Shown here piece by piece: positions 17,338 through 23,827 of a stretch of DNA of 43,002 nucleotides. The notes below the pieces were generated by a model. It ran no database searches and was not told the origin of the DNA. It saw only the letters and a program-made list of their open reading frames with translations. Every line of letters starts with the position of its first letter. Position 1 is the stretch's first letter. The stretch is taken from positions 1-43,002 of the IMG/VR virus record IMGVR_UViG_3300021961_000197, one strand, 5' to 3'. Source of the DNA: a virus. A program made the position numbers and the translations under genes.

Positions 17338-17880
17338 TCACTGGTCCTCCCACTCTGCCTCCTCGACCCGGCCCTCGAGAGCCCCACGAGTCTGAGGAGC
17401 GAGCTCCCTAGCCTTTACTGACTGGAGCGCGTCGAGGTGCAGGCTCCCGATGTTGAGGTGCACCTGGGCCGCGGCGTTCTGTTCTCCGAACGTGTCCGGG
17501 TCCTTTCGCGCGGCTAGCCACTGCCGGAACTTGGCGCGCCCGGTCACCAGCCCGACCTCGCTCTGTGTCGGGACCCGCCGGATCTCCTCCCCGGTCACCG
17601 CGTCCACGTCGATCACCCGGTCGAGGCGCTCGAAGTCCGCCATCGCTTTCTCTACCTCGACTTCCGCCGACATCTTCATAGCGGCGTCCCACATTCGCTT
17701 GAACTCGCCGTTCCACTGGTCGAGGTCTCGAAGCATGTAGACGTATCGCCTCGAGCACCCCAGAGCCCCGGCGACCTCGCGAACGGTCATGCCGTCGGCG
17801 ATCATGTCGCAGACCCAAGCGGGCCCGCCCTCGTCGTTAACGCGCTTCACGAGCGCGGCCATAAAGGGTCGTCCGGGCAT
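17338..17880 (-). CDS. Terminase small subunit
   Basis: 180 aa from ATG 17880, chosen because AGGAGG lies eight nt upstream; a frame extending to 17982 lacks such a site and covers the dyad at 17949-17966. A helix-turn-helix sits at about residues 25-50 (GMTVREVAGALGCSRRYVYM), followed by helical segments (WDAAMKMSAEVEVEKAMADF) and a conserved-looking FRQWLAARKDPDTFG. This architecture (N-terminal HTH, helical oligomerisation part, short C-terminus) is that of small terminases, which bind the packaging site. It is the first gene of the late unit; the large subunit follows 389 bp further on. Confidence 0.8.
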   Translation of the reverse strand: MPGRPFMAALVKRVNDEGGPAWVCDMIADGMTVREVAGALGCSRRYVYMLRDLDQWNGEFKRMWDAAMKMSAEVEVEKAMADFERLDRVIDVDAVTGEEIRRVPTQSEVGLVTGRAKFRQWLAARKDPDTFGEQNAAAQVHLNIGSLHLDALQSVKARELAPQTRGALEGRVEEAEWEDQ

Positions 17881-17948
17881 CCCGACATCCTCCTGTGCAC
17901 GTGGTAACGCCGTCAGTTTACCCGCAGGGTTGTGCGCCGTCATTGGTC

Positions 17949-17966
17949 GGTGGCACAAGTGCCACC
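17949..17966. repeat. Perfect dyad GGTGGCAC-AA-GTGCCACC
   Basis: Two 8-bp arms separated by 2 bp, on the other side of the small terminase gene from the cluster at 17097-17277 and sharing its GTGGCAC half-site. Candidate operator in the leader of the late unit. Confidence 0.7.
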
Positions 17967-17967
17967 A

Positions 17968-18237
17968 ACTCCACAACTCCACTCCACTAGCGTGTCAAAA
18001 CTTTCCCTATAGAAAGCACACTACAGAGCCCCTTACGACCTTCTAACTACCTATAGACTTTTAGATAAAATATAAGTGGAGTAATGGAGTACAGAGCTGT
18101 AAGCCATTGATTTACAACGATTTAGACCCACTCCACTCGTAAAAAGTCAGTGGAGTTCACTCCACTACTATTGGAGTACCGTGGCCACGGTGGCACATCT
18201 TCACCTTGGCACAGCCGTCCCTCGAGTGGAGTAATGG
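17968..18237. repeat. Iteron-like ACTCCAC / GTGGAGT heptamer cluster
   Basis: Copies seen: ACTCCAC at 17968, 17976, 17981, 18130 and 18159; GTGGAGT at 18076, 18150 and 18226; and a variant ATGGAGT at 18084. The pair at 18149-18166 is a perfect palindrome, AGTGGAGT-TC-ACTCCACT. The 12-mer GTGGAGTAATGG occurs at 18076 and 18226. Such density in a gene-free region points to multiple binding sites for one protein (origin iterons or operators). Confidence 0.75.
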
Positions 18238-18272
18238 CGCCCCCTGCTGAACTCCTTTGTAACAATGTATGC

Positions 18273-18319
18273 CAAGGTGGTAATTGCCACCTTGACATTA
18301 TTTTTCGCCATAGTATTGT
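18273..18319 (+). promoter_or_regulatory. Early promoter with overlapping inverted repeat
   Basis: A consensus -35 TTGACA (18292-18297), 16-bp spacer and TATTGT (18314-18319, 4 of 6 matches) face the early genes, about 50 nt before the first ATG at 18375. The inverted repeat CAAGGTGG-TAATTG-CCACCTTG (18273-18294) overlaps the first three bases of the -35 box, the usual place for an operator. Confidence 0.6.
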
Positions 18320-18374
18320 TCACCAGTAAGCCGAACATCACGCCACCACCACTACCACCACTGAGGACACGACC

Positions 18375-18893
18375 ATGACGAACCTTGACAAGTGGCGCAC
18401 CCAAGTAAACGCGACGATGAAGAAGCTGTACGGGATCACCCTCGAGGACGCCGGCGTTCCGGTTGAGTACCTCGAGCTCACGAGCGCCGCGAACCACGAC
18501 CCCCGCGAGTGGGTCGATTGGTTCGCTGGGAAGCACGGGCTGGAGGCGGCCCAGCCCACCGCCACCACTGAGGACACGACCACGACGACCCAAGACTACT
18601 TGAAACAGCGCGCTACCGTAGTGACACAGATCGCCGACTTCGTGGCCCGCCTCAACGCCAAGCACGGCGGCACGCGCGACTCGTTTTACTCTGATAAGCC
18701 CGGCCCGAAATTCACGCGCATCGTGCACGAGTCGTGGGGCTCGCGGGTCGTGCAATGCTTCGTGGATAACGCCACCGGCGACATCCTGAAGGCGAACGGA
18801 TGGAAGGGCCCGGCGAAAGGCGTCCGCGGTCACGTCACCGACGAGGTCCCGGAGAACAGCCTGCACGTCTACTACTACGACGGCTACCGCTGA
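18375..18893 (+). CDS. First early protein, unknown function
   Basis: 172 aa, ATG at 18375 with GAGGACACGACC upstream. A helical N-terminal half is followed by a Thr-rich linker (TTEDTTTTTQ, about 65-74) and a C-terminal beta-like part with WGSRVVQCFVDNATGDILKA and NGWKGPAKGVRG. The phrase 'DILKANGWKGPAKGVRG' resembles a small conserved protein found in many phages, whose function is not known to me. The same leader-like bases (ACTGAGGACACGACCA) occur again inside the gene near 18566, exactly in the linker. Confidence 0.7.
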   Translation: MTNLDKWRTQVNATMKKLYGITLEDAGVPVEYLELTSAANHDPREWVDWFAGKHGLEAAQPTATTEDTTTTTQDYLKQRATVVTQIADFVARLNAKHGGTRDSFYSDKPGPKFTRIVHESWGSRVVQCFVDNATGDILKANGWKGPAKGVRGHVTDEVPENSLHVYYYDGYR

Positions 18894-18896
18894 CCG

Positions 18897-18918
18897 ACAC
18901 ACACACACACACACACAC
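18897..18918 (+). repeat. (AC)11 dinucleotide repeat between two early genes
   Basis: An uninterrupted run of 11 AC units separates the TGA at 18891-18893 from the ribosome-binding region of the gene at 18932. Runs like this can change length by slippage and so alter spacing. Confidence 0.85.
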
Positions 18919-18931
18919 TAGAGACACGACC

Positions 18932-19576
18932 ATGACGACGTTCTACCTCAACCTCCGCCACGCCACCAGCTTCCACGAGAACGCCGACGGCCTCCACTCC
19001 CGCGGAGTATACTGCCTCGAGTGCCTGCCAGAGGCGGCGAATAACCTCCGTTTCATCGCCCTGAATCCGGACACCTACACCGCCACCTGCTGTAACTGTG
19101 GCCGCCAGACGACCGGCGACCGGGTCGAGGGCGAGGCCGGGCTCGAGGTCTGGATCGCCGCCCCCCGGCGCACTCAGGAAGACGTAGAAGAGGAGATCGC
19201 GGCGGCCCTGTGGATGTCACCAGACGGCACCTACCGCATCGACCGCGCCGTTTGCGCCACTGAACCCAGCACGCTTACTAGGCAATTCCGTCTGACGGGT
19301 TACCAAGTCGGGCGTCCCGACATCGCCAAGGGCGTCGTTAACCCAGGGTTCACCGCCCTCCGCGACTGGCTGTTCGTTAACGACAACCCCATGGTCGACC
19401 CGGGTTACGCGGTCAGCATTGGGAAGTGGACCGACCCGGAGACAGGCGACTGCTACTTCGACGCGAGTGTGTGCACCTTGGACCGCGACAAAGCCATCGC
19501 GGTAGCCCGCCGCGTCGGCGAGAAGGCAATCTGGTGCTGGGCCACCTCCACCTCCATCAACGTCCACGAGAGCTGA
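18932..19576 (+). CDS. Early protein with a Cys cluster, unknown function
   Basis: 214 aa, ATG at 18932 with GAGACACGACC upstream, almost the same leader as the gene at 18375. Residues about 26-51 hold YCLEC...CCNCGR, a possible zinc site. An acidic segment follows (QEDVEEEIAAALW), then a beta-rich C-terminal part (YAVSIGKWTDPETGDCYFDAS) ending in a helical ALDRD-like stretch. No family recognised. A frame reaching back to 18800 is not likely because it overlaps the previous gene. Confidence 0.65.
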   Translation: MTTFYLNLRHATSFHENADGLHSRGVYCLECLPEAANNLRFIALNPDTYTATCCNCGRQTTGDRVEGEAGLEVWIAAPRRTQEDVEEEIAAALWMSPDGTYRIDRAVCATEPSTLTRQFRLTGYQVGRPDIAKGVVNPGFTALRDWLFVNDNPMVDPGYAVSIGKWTDPETGDCYFDASVCTLDRDKAIAVARRVGEKAIWCWATSTSINVHES

Positions 19577-19578
19577 CC

Positions 19579-19779
19579 ATGAACTTGCTAACTGCTTTCG
19601 CCGTGTCTCTGCTCTGCACGGGCCTCCCGGTTCTCGCGGCTGAGTCCCTCGCGACCGCCCGCCGGGGCTGGCGCTACGAGCCGCTCTATGCTCTCACCCA
19701 CGTCGCCGGCGCTTTGTCGGCGTGCGTCCTGTCGGCGGTCACGTGGACCATCGTGGTCCTCTACCTCGTCGGTGCCTGA
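19579..19779 (+). CDS. Small two-helix membrane protein
   Basis: 66 aa, ATG at 19579, two nt after the previous stop. Hydrophobic helices at about residues 3-20 and 40-63 with a basic linker (ARRGWRYEPLY). Probably inserted in the inner membrane early in infection; superinfection exclusion or host takeover are possible but not shown. Confidence 0.6.
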   Translation: MNLLTAFAVSLLCTGLPVLAAESLATARRGWRYEPLYALTHVAGALSACVLSAVTWTIVVLYLVGA

Positions 19780-19898
19780 TACCTGGGTCCAAAAACCCTA
19801 CCGGAATGACCTCCCAAGGGAGCACGACCGCCGCAGGTTGACAGCGACAACCACCGACCGCGAGATTTACCACTATGACAACGCACAAGGAAACAACC

Positions 19899-20147
19899 AT
19901 GACCACGCAAGAGTTCAGGGCCGCGGTAAAGCCCGGCCAGATTTTCGGGTGCACGTTCACAAAGAGGGACGGCACCGTCCGCACCGGGGCGTTCCGGCTG
20001 GGGGTCCAGAAGGACCTGACCGGGGCCGGCAGTAGCTACGACCGCGACGACCGGGGCCACCTGACCGTGTGGGACATGCACAGGGGCGGGTACCGCACCA
20101 TCCGGCTCGACTCAATCCTCACCGTCTCCCCCAACGTGGAGCTCTAA
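19899..20147 (+). CDS. Small SH3-barrel (WYL_2-like) phage protein
   Basis: 82 aa, ATG at 19899 with AAGGA seven nt upstream; an ATG at 19875 would add 8 residues. The pattern FTKRDGTVRTGAFRLGVQK...YDRDDRGHLTVWDM...YRTIRLDSIL is that of a widespread small phage protein family annotated as SH3 beta-barrel fold, WYL_2 (PF10902). The function of the family is not established. About 120 bp before it (19780-19898) are gene-free and contain TTGACA at 19838 without a good -10. Confidence 0.65.
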   Translation: MTTQEFRAAVKPGQIFGCTFTKRDGTVRTGAFRLGVQKDLTGAGSSYDRDDRGHLTVWDMHRGGYRTIRLDSILTVSPNVEL

Positions 20148-20149
20148 CC

Positions 20150-20380
20150 ATGTCGCGTAAACCAACCGTCACGGAAGCCATGTCCGGCGTTCTGGGCGCG
20201 ATGATTTTGTCGGTCCGCGCCGACGATGAAACACAGAGCGACAAGTACCTGAATTACGCGCACCAGCTGATAGACAACAGCGGTATGCCCGCGCGCGTGT
20301 ACGAGGCTCTTTCGGAGCTCGCGGCCGAGTACCTATTCTACGAGAGGTGGTACGAACGCAGGCACGAGGTGGTGTCATGA
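20150..20380 (+). CDS. Hypothetical early protein, 76 aa
   Basis: ATG at 20150 immediately after the previous TAA plus two bases. Mostly helical (VTEAMSGVLGAMILSV, VYEALSELAAEYLFYERWYE). No family recognised. The end overlaps the next ATG by 4 nt (ATGA). Confidence 0.55.
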   Translation: MSRKPTVTEAMSGVLGAMILSVRADDETQSDKYLNYAHQLIDNSGMPARVYEALSELAAEYLFYERWYERRHEVVS

Positions 20381-20592
20381 GGGCCTACGTCCTCGCCGCC
20401 GACAAGAAGCACAGGGGCTTGCGCTGGTACCCGCTCGACGGTGATCTCCACGCTGGCCCGGACGCGGTGTGTGTATCGTGCCAACGGCCCGACACTATCA
20501 TGGTGCCGAACGACGAGGCCCTCGAGTCCAAGTCCCCGGCGGCTGAGTGTGTCGAGTGCGGGTGCGATCACATGGTGGAGATCGACGCGTGA
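20377..20592 (+). CDS. Small zinc-ribbon-like protein
   Basis: 71 aa, ATG at 20377 overlapping the previous stop (ATGA), GAGGTGG just upstream. Two CxxC pairs (CVSCQRP at about 34 and CVECGC at about 59) would form a zinc ribbon. No family recognised. Confidence 0.6.
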   Translation: MRAYVLAADKKHRGLRWYPLDGDLHAGPDAVCVSCQRPDTIMVPNDEALESKSPAAECVECGCDHMVEIDA

Positions 20593-20804
20593 GCGCCACG
20601 CAGGAGGTCCGGCGTCTCGAGAGCAGGGTCCTAAAGCTGGAGCACGAGGTACTGCGTCTCGAGCTCGCTCTAAAGCACGAGGAGCGCGCGTACGACCGGC
20701 TTCAGGCCGCGGTCCGTGCGATGCCGTGCTCGTGCACCGAAGACCGCCGGTGTTCCAGGTGCACGGAACTCGACGGGGAGGACGCTAGCTGTGAGCACGA
20801 GTGA
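20589..20804 (+). CDS. Small coiled-coil protein with Cys-rich tail
   Basis: 71 aa, GTG at 20589 overlapping the previous stop (GTGA), GGAG upstream. An N-terminal heptad-repeat helix (VRRLESRVLKLEHEVLRLEL) is followed by CSCTEDRRCSRC, a compact zinc-binding candidate. No family recognised; could be a small transcription- or replication-modulating protein. Confidence 0.55.
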   Translation: MSATQEVRRLESRVLKLEHEVLRLELALKHEERAYDRLQAAVRAMPCSCTEDRRCSRCTELDGEDASCEHE

Positions 20805-21126
20805 CTCCGTCCGGAGGGCGAAACCCGTACGCAAGTTCCGGGGCGACGAAGCCGGCAGGGACCAGCGCCTGTGCCGGCGGTGCCACCGGGTGGTGGGAGG
20901 TAGCGGCGTGTTCTGTAGGTTCCACAATAAGCCCATCAGCATGGCCACGCCCACCGCGGACGCGTGGGCCGCGTTCGAGGAGATCACGGAGGCGGTCAGG
21001 GACGTTATGTGGGAGAAGGATAGCAGGGCACGCCGGGGCCACCGCCAGCTACCGCGCAACTCTCCTCTCTGGGCCCGGCTCCGGATGGCGCAACGGCGGG
21101 CGGAAGATTTTCTGGTGGCCGAATGA
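20791..21126 (+). CDS. Small basic protein with zinc-finger-like motif
   Basis: 111 aa, GTG at 20791 with GGAGGA upstream, overlapping the previous gene by 14 nt. A C-x2-C-x9-C-x2-H pattern (LCRRCHRVVGGSGVFCRFH, about residues 25-43) looks like a zinc finger. The remainder is helical and Arg-rich (WARLRMAQRRAEDF). Nucleic-acid binding is plausible; no family recognised. Confidence 0.55.
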   Translation: MSTSDSVRRAKPVRKFRGDEAGRDQRLCRRCHRVVGGSGVFCRFHNKPISMATPTADAWAAFEEITEAVRDVMWEKDSRARRGHRQLPRNSPLWARLRMAQRRAEDFLVAE

Positions 21127-21263
21127 CTTTCATTGATATTGTCCAGTGTTTCGGCGTCGGGCTAACGGTCCATTTTCTTATGGACGCCGCTCTGGTCGTC
21201 GCGCTTCTGGTGGGCCCCAGCTGGGCCGTGGCGAAACTCAAAACCCGTAACAGAGAGGGCTAG
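21123..21263 (+). CDS. Very small single-membrane-segment protein, 46 aa
   Basis: ATG at 21123 overlaps the previous stop (ATGA) and its TAG (21261-21263) sits one base before the next ATG. A hydrophobic stretch (LTVHFLMDAALVVALLVG, about residues 14-31) is followed by a basic end (KLKTRNREG). The tight packing between two genes supports it as real despite its length. Confidence 0.55.
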   Translation: MTFIDIVQCFGVGLTVHFLMDAALVVALLVGPSWAVAKLKTRNREG

Positions 21264-21264
21264 C

Positions 21265-22458
21265 ATGGACGCACGCACGTACGACCACGCTTTGATAGCG
21301 TCCCTACGTGAGGCACGCCACACGTGGCAGGAGATAGCGGGCCGGCTGGGGGGCGACCCGAAGCGGCTCCGGCAAGCCCACAGCCGGTGGTGCCAGCGAC
21401 AGGCACAGAGCGACGACGTGGAGATCGTTGACGGGGGGCGGGTCGTCCAGAAGTGGCTACGGGGCCCGGATGGCACGGTCCACGTTAAGATGGGCGCCAC
21501 GGAATCCCTTTCCGACAGCGCGGCCGCGTTCTGGGAGGACGCGAGAGAGGCGTTCCTCCGGTGGCAGCCACCGAAGGACCCGCCGGGCCTGTCGTTCATC
21601 GGTTCCCAGCCGAACCTAGCGGTCCTCTCGATTTACGACGCCCATTTCGGGATGCGTGCGGACGCCGACGAGATCGGATCCCTGGGCGAGGATCAGGACC
21701 TAAGCATCATATCCCGGGCCTTCGACGCGACCGTCGAGAGGCTCGTGGCGCTCTCTAGGGTCTACGCCCCGGAGCGGTACCTGATCCCATTGGGGCATGA
21801 TTTTTCCCACGTAAACCAGTACATGGGGAAAGCCATGACGACCCGGAGCGGCACGGAGCAGGATGTCGATTCCCGGCTGTGGAAGATCCACCGGGCGGTA
21901 TGTGAATCGGCTGTCCGGATGATCGACTGCGCCCGCTCGACCGGCAGGCCCGTGGACGTTGTCCTCGTACCCGGGAACCACGATCCCGACGAGAATTTCA
22001 AGCTCGGGGAGTTTCTCCGGGCGTGGTACAGGCACGACGTCGGTACGGGGATTATGAACACCCCGACCCAGCACAAGTACTACGGGTACGGGAGCAACGC
22101 CTTTATGCTGACGCACGGCGAGCACTACATGAAGTCGAACGGCCAGAGCCCGCTGCTGGTGTTTGCCAACGAGTGCCCGCCCGATATCTGGGCGCGCGGC
22201 TACAAGGGAGGGCGCTACATTTTGTCGGGCCACCTACACGCGCGCCGGGCCGGCCGCTACACCCCGACGTCGGACGTCTCTGAGGAGGCCGGGATCATTA
22301 CGTACGTTCTCCCGGGGCTTACGGCCACCGACGACTGGCACCAGCGTTCGAACTACAGGCACCAGCGCGCCGCTACGTTACAGATTTTTAGCCGCGAGGG
22401 TGGGCTGTTTGGACACCACGAGATTAACCCCACCAAGGTAGGCAACGAAAATGCGTAA
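21265..22458 (+). CDS. Metallophosphoesterase with N-terminal HTH-like segment
   Basis: 397 aa, ATG at 21265 with GAGAGGG upstream. Calcineurin-type motifs in order: YDAHFG (D125, H127), GHDF (177-180), PGNHD (N238, H239, D240), LTHGEH (H284) and SGHLHARR (H323, H325). The second motif has GHD where many members have GD. The first 50 residues (ALIASLREARHTWQEIAGRL...RLRQAHSRW) look like a helix-turn-helix. Possible roles are nuclease or phosphatase in DNA metabolism; similar stand-alone enzymes are frequent in phages of this size. It starts the recognisable enzymatic part of the early unit. Confidence 0.85.
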   Translation: MDARTYDHALIASLREARHTWQEIAGRLGGDPKRLRQAHSRWCQRQAQSDDVEIVDGGRVVQKWLRGPDGTVHVKMGATESLSDSAAAFWEDAREAFLRWQPPKDPPGLSFIGSQPNLAVLSIYDAHFGMRADADEIGSLGEDQDLSIISRAFDATVERLVALSRVYAPERYLIPLGHDFSHVNQYMGKAMTTRSGTEQDVDSRLWKIHRAVCESAVRMIDCARSTGRPVDVVLVPGNHDPDENFKLGEFLRAWYRHDVGTGIMNTPTQHKYYGYGSNAFMLTHGEHYMKSNGQSPLLVFANECPPDIWARGYKGGRYILSGHLHARRAGRYTPTSDVSEEAGIITYVLPGLTATDDWHQRSNYRHQRAATLQIFSREGGLFGHHEINPTKVGNENA

Positions 22459-22828
22459 GTACCGGGAAGTAAAAAACTCGACCCCGGAGTACCTACTCGA
22501 GAATGTTTCTCGAGTTAGTCTGGAGCTCTGTGGGCACCCTACAGGGGGGAATGTCGTCCCGAAGCCGCTGTTCAGTATCCGCTGCGCGCCCGGCGATGTT
22601 ATGCTTCTCAGTAGCGGGGACATCGTTATGTACCTGGGCCACGGGGAGTATATTATGCTCGCTAACGTTGAGGACGAGCTTATGTACACGCCTTTCGTTC
22701 TTCTGTCCGACGACCTTCTGGGTGAGTTACAGGTCATAGCCGCGCTCGATATGAACATGCAGGTCGGTATCTTCGACGGGGAATCGCGGCTCGAGGCGAT
22801 CCGGAAGACCCGCGAAGACATAAACTGA
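22451..22828 (+). CDS. Hypothetical protein, 125 aa
   Basis: ATG at 22451, overlapping the metallophosphoesterase end by 8 nt. The middle is beta-like (VMLLSSGDIVMYLGHGEYIML), the end acidic/helical (ESRLEAIRKTREDIN). No family recognised. Confidence 0.55.
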   Translation: MRKYREVKNSTPEYLLENVSRVSLELCGHPTGGNVVPKPLFSIRCAPGDVMLLSSGDIVMYLGHGEYIMLANVEDELMYTPFVLLSDDLLGELQVIAALDMNMQVGIFDGESRLEAIRKTREDIN

Positions 22829-22833
22829 CGAGC

Positions 22834-23187
22834 ATGGAAATTACGTTTCAACTCCACGAGCTTAAGGGGCTAGTTCTTTCCGGCGCGTTGTCCGTGATGT
22901 ACGAACGTTCCGACGAAAGATCTACTCTCGCTTACGTGGCGCTGAGACGTATTTCCGCGAGAATAGAGACAGCCCCGAAAAACAAGCCCGTCACCGTGGT
23001 TCTTAGTCCCGACGCGGTCGCGGCTTTATTCGAGATCGTTGCCCCTATGGGCGACATGCAGGTTTTAACGGACGTTCTCGCGGCCGTTATAGCCGCGGGC
23101 GCGCTAGCAGACCCAGGTACACGAGCTAAACCCACAGCGCCATCAGAGACGGTCCGCCGTCGGCGCACTTACAACTTCCACAGATAA
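22834..23187 (+). CDS. Hypothetical protein, 117 aa
   Basis: ATG at 22834, 5 nt after the previous stop. Helical N-terminus, hydrophobic alpha/beta centre (VTVVLSPDAVAALFEIV, VLTDVLAAVIAAGALA) and a basic tail (RRRRTYNFHR). No family recognised. Confidence 0.55.
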   Translation: MEITFQLHELKGLVLSGALSVMYERSDERSTLAYVALRRISARIETAPKNKPVTVVLSPDAVAALFEIVAPMGDMQVLTDVLAAVIAAGALADPGTRAKPTAPSETVRRRRTYNFHR

Positions 23188-23198
23188 AGGAGACCACC

Positions 23199-23441
23199 AT
23201 GAAGATCAGCGAGCTCGCGACTATTATCGAAGACCGGTACGGCGACCCGGCGCGGTTTCTTAGTAACCTCAAGCTCTGGCTGTACGAGAGTAAGATCAGC
23301 CAGATCTCTCTCGCCACGGAGGCCGGAATGGATCCCTCGAACCTTAACCGATGGCTTAACGGGCACGTGGTACCGAGCGTGAAGAACATGCTCGTACTAG
23401 ACGAGGCGCTCGAGCGGCTGTTGGAGCAGAAGAGGTCATGA
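23199..23441 (+). CDS. Small helix-turn-helix (XRE/Cro-like) protein
   Basis: 80 aa, ATG at 23199 with AAAGGAG upstream. A classic five-helix HTH: SQISLATEAGMDPSNLNRWL (about 36-55) holds the recognition helix, followed by a NGHVVPSVKNMLVL segment like that of lambda-Cro/P22 C2 family members. It is the only clear stand-alone transcription regulator in the window and could act at the repeats in 17881-18374. The stop overlaps the next ATG by 4 nt. Confidence 0.75.
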   Translation: MKISELATIIEDRYGDPARFLSNLKLWLYESKISQISLATEAGMDPSNLNRWLNGHVVPSVKNMLVLDEALERLLEQKRS

Positions 23442-23827
23442 GACCGCAGTCCGCTAAGGCCAAGGGCCGCCGCCTCCAGCAGTGGGTGCGGGACGCCTTA
23501 CTGCGCGCGGCGATATGGCTCGAGGCGGACGACGTACGTTCGACCTCTATGGGGGCCAGCGGGGAGGATCTCCTGCTCTCGCCCCGGGCCCGGGAGATTT
23601 TCCCTTTCGCCCCCGAGTGTAAGAACCAAGAGAGTCTGAATATCTGGAAGGCCATGGAGCAGGCCGAGGCAAACGCCGGGGACTACACGCCGGTGTTGTT
23701 CTTCAAGAGGAACAAGTCCCCCGTCTACGCTTGCATCCCGGCCGAGGCTCTTATCGGGCTGTACACGCAGCGGGCGCGTACCACGGCGGCTGTGGTGGAG
23801 CACGTAAAACAGGAGTTGAGTTTGTGA
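23438..23827 (+). CDS. PD-(D/E)XK nuclease, Holliday-junction-resolvase-like
   Basis: 129 aa, ATG at 23438 (ATGA overlap). KGRRLQQWVRDAL at the start, then GASGEDLLLSP (E43, D44), then PECKN (E60, K62), the acidic-acidic-lysine order of PD-(D/E)XK nucleases. A late segment (TPVLFFKRNKSPVYACIP) fits the last core strands. Small proteins of this type next to a helicase and polymerase usually resolve branched replication or recombination DNA. Confidence 0.7.
   Translation: MRPQSAKAKGRRLQQWVRDALLRAAIWLEADDVRSTSMGASGEDLLLSPRAREIFPFAPECKNQESLNIWKAMEQAEANAGDYTPVLFFKRNKSPVYACIPAEALIGLYTQRARTTAAVVEHVKQELSL

Larger units (their letters stand above)
17881..18374. other. Divergent control region between the late (-) and early (+) units
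   Basis: 494 bp without a supported gene. From left to right it has the small-terminase leader, the GGTGGCAC-AA-GTGCCACC dyad, an AT-rich stretch (18000-18110), about nine ACTCCAC heptamers in both orientations, more GTGGCAC copies near 18181-18196, and a promoter with an overlapping inverted repeat at 18273-18319. It is the only place where the two transcription units diverge. Repeats plus AT-rich DNA also make it the best candidate for a replication origin. Confidence 0.6.

Noticed and set aside
18001-18017. T7-class phage promoter (TTTCTATAGGGAAAG on the minus strand; a second CTATAG near 18053)
   Set aside because: The core resembles T7-type promoters, but no single-subunit RNA polymerase gene is present and the motif is not repeated before other late genes.
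17983-18914. Minus-strand frame 18201-18914 across the early promoter
   Set aside because: Its translation is Val/Arg/Gly-rich and antisense to a supported early gene; it would also cover the promoter.
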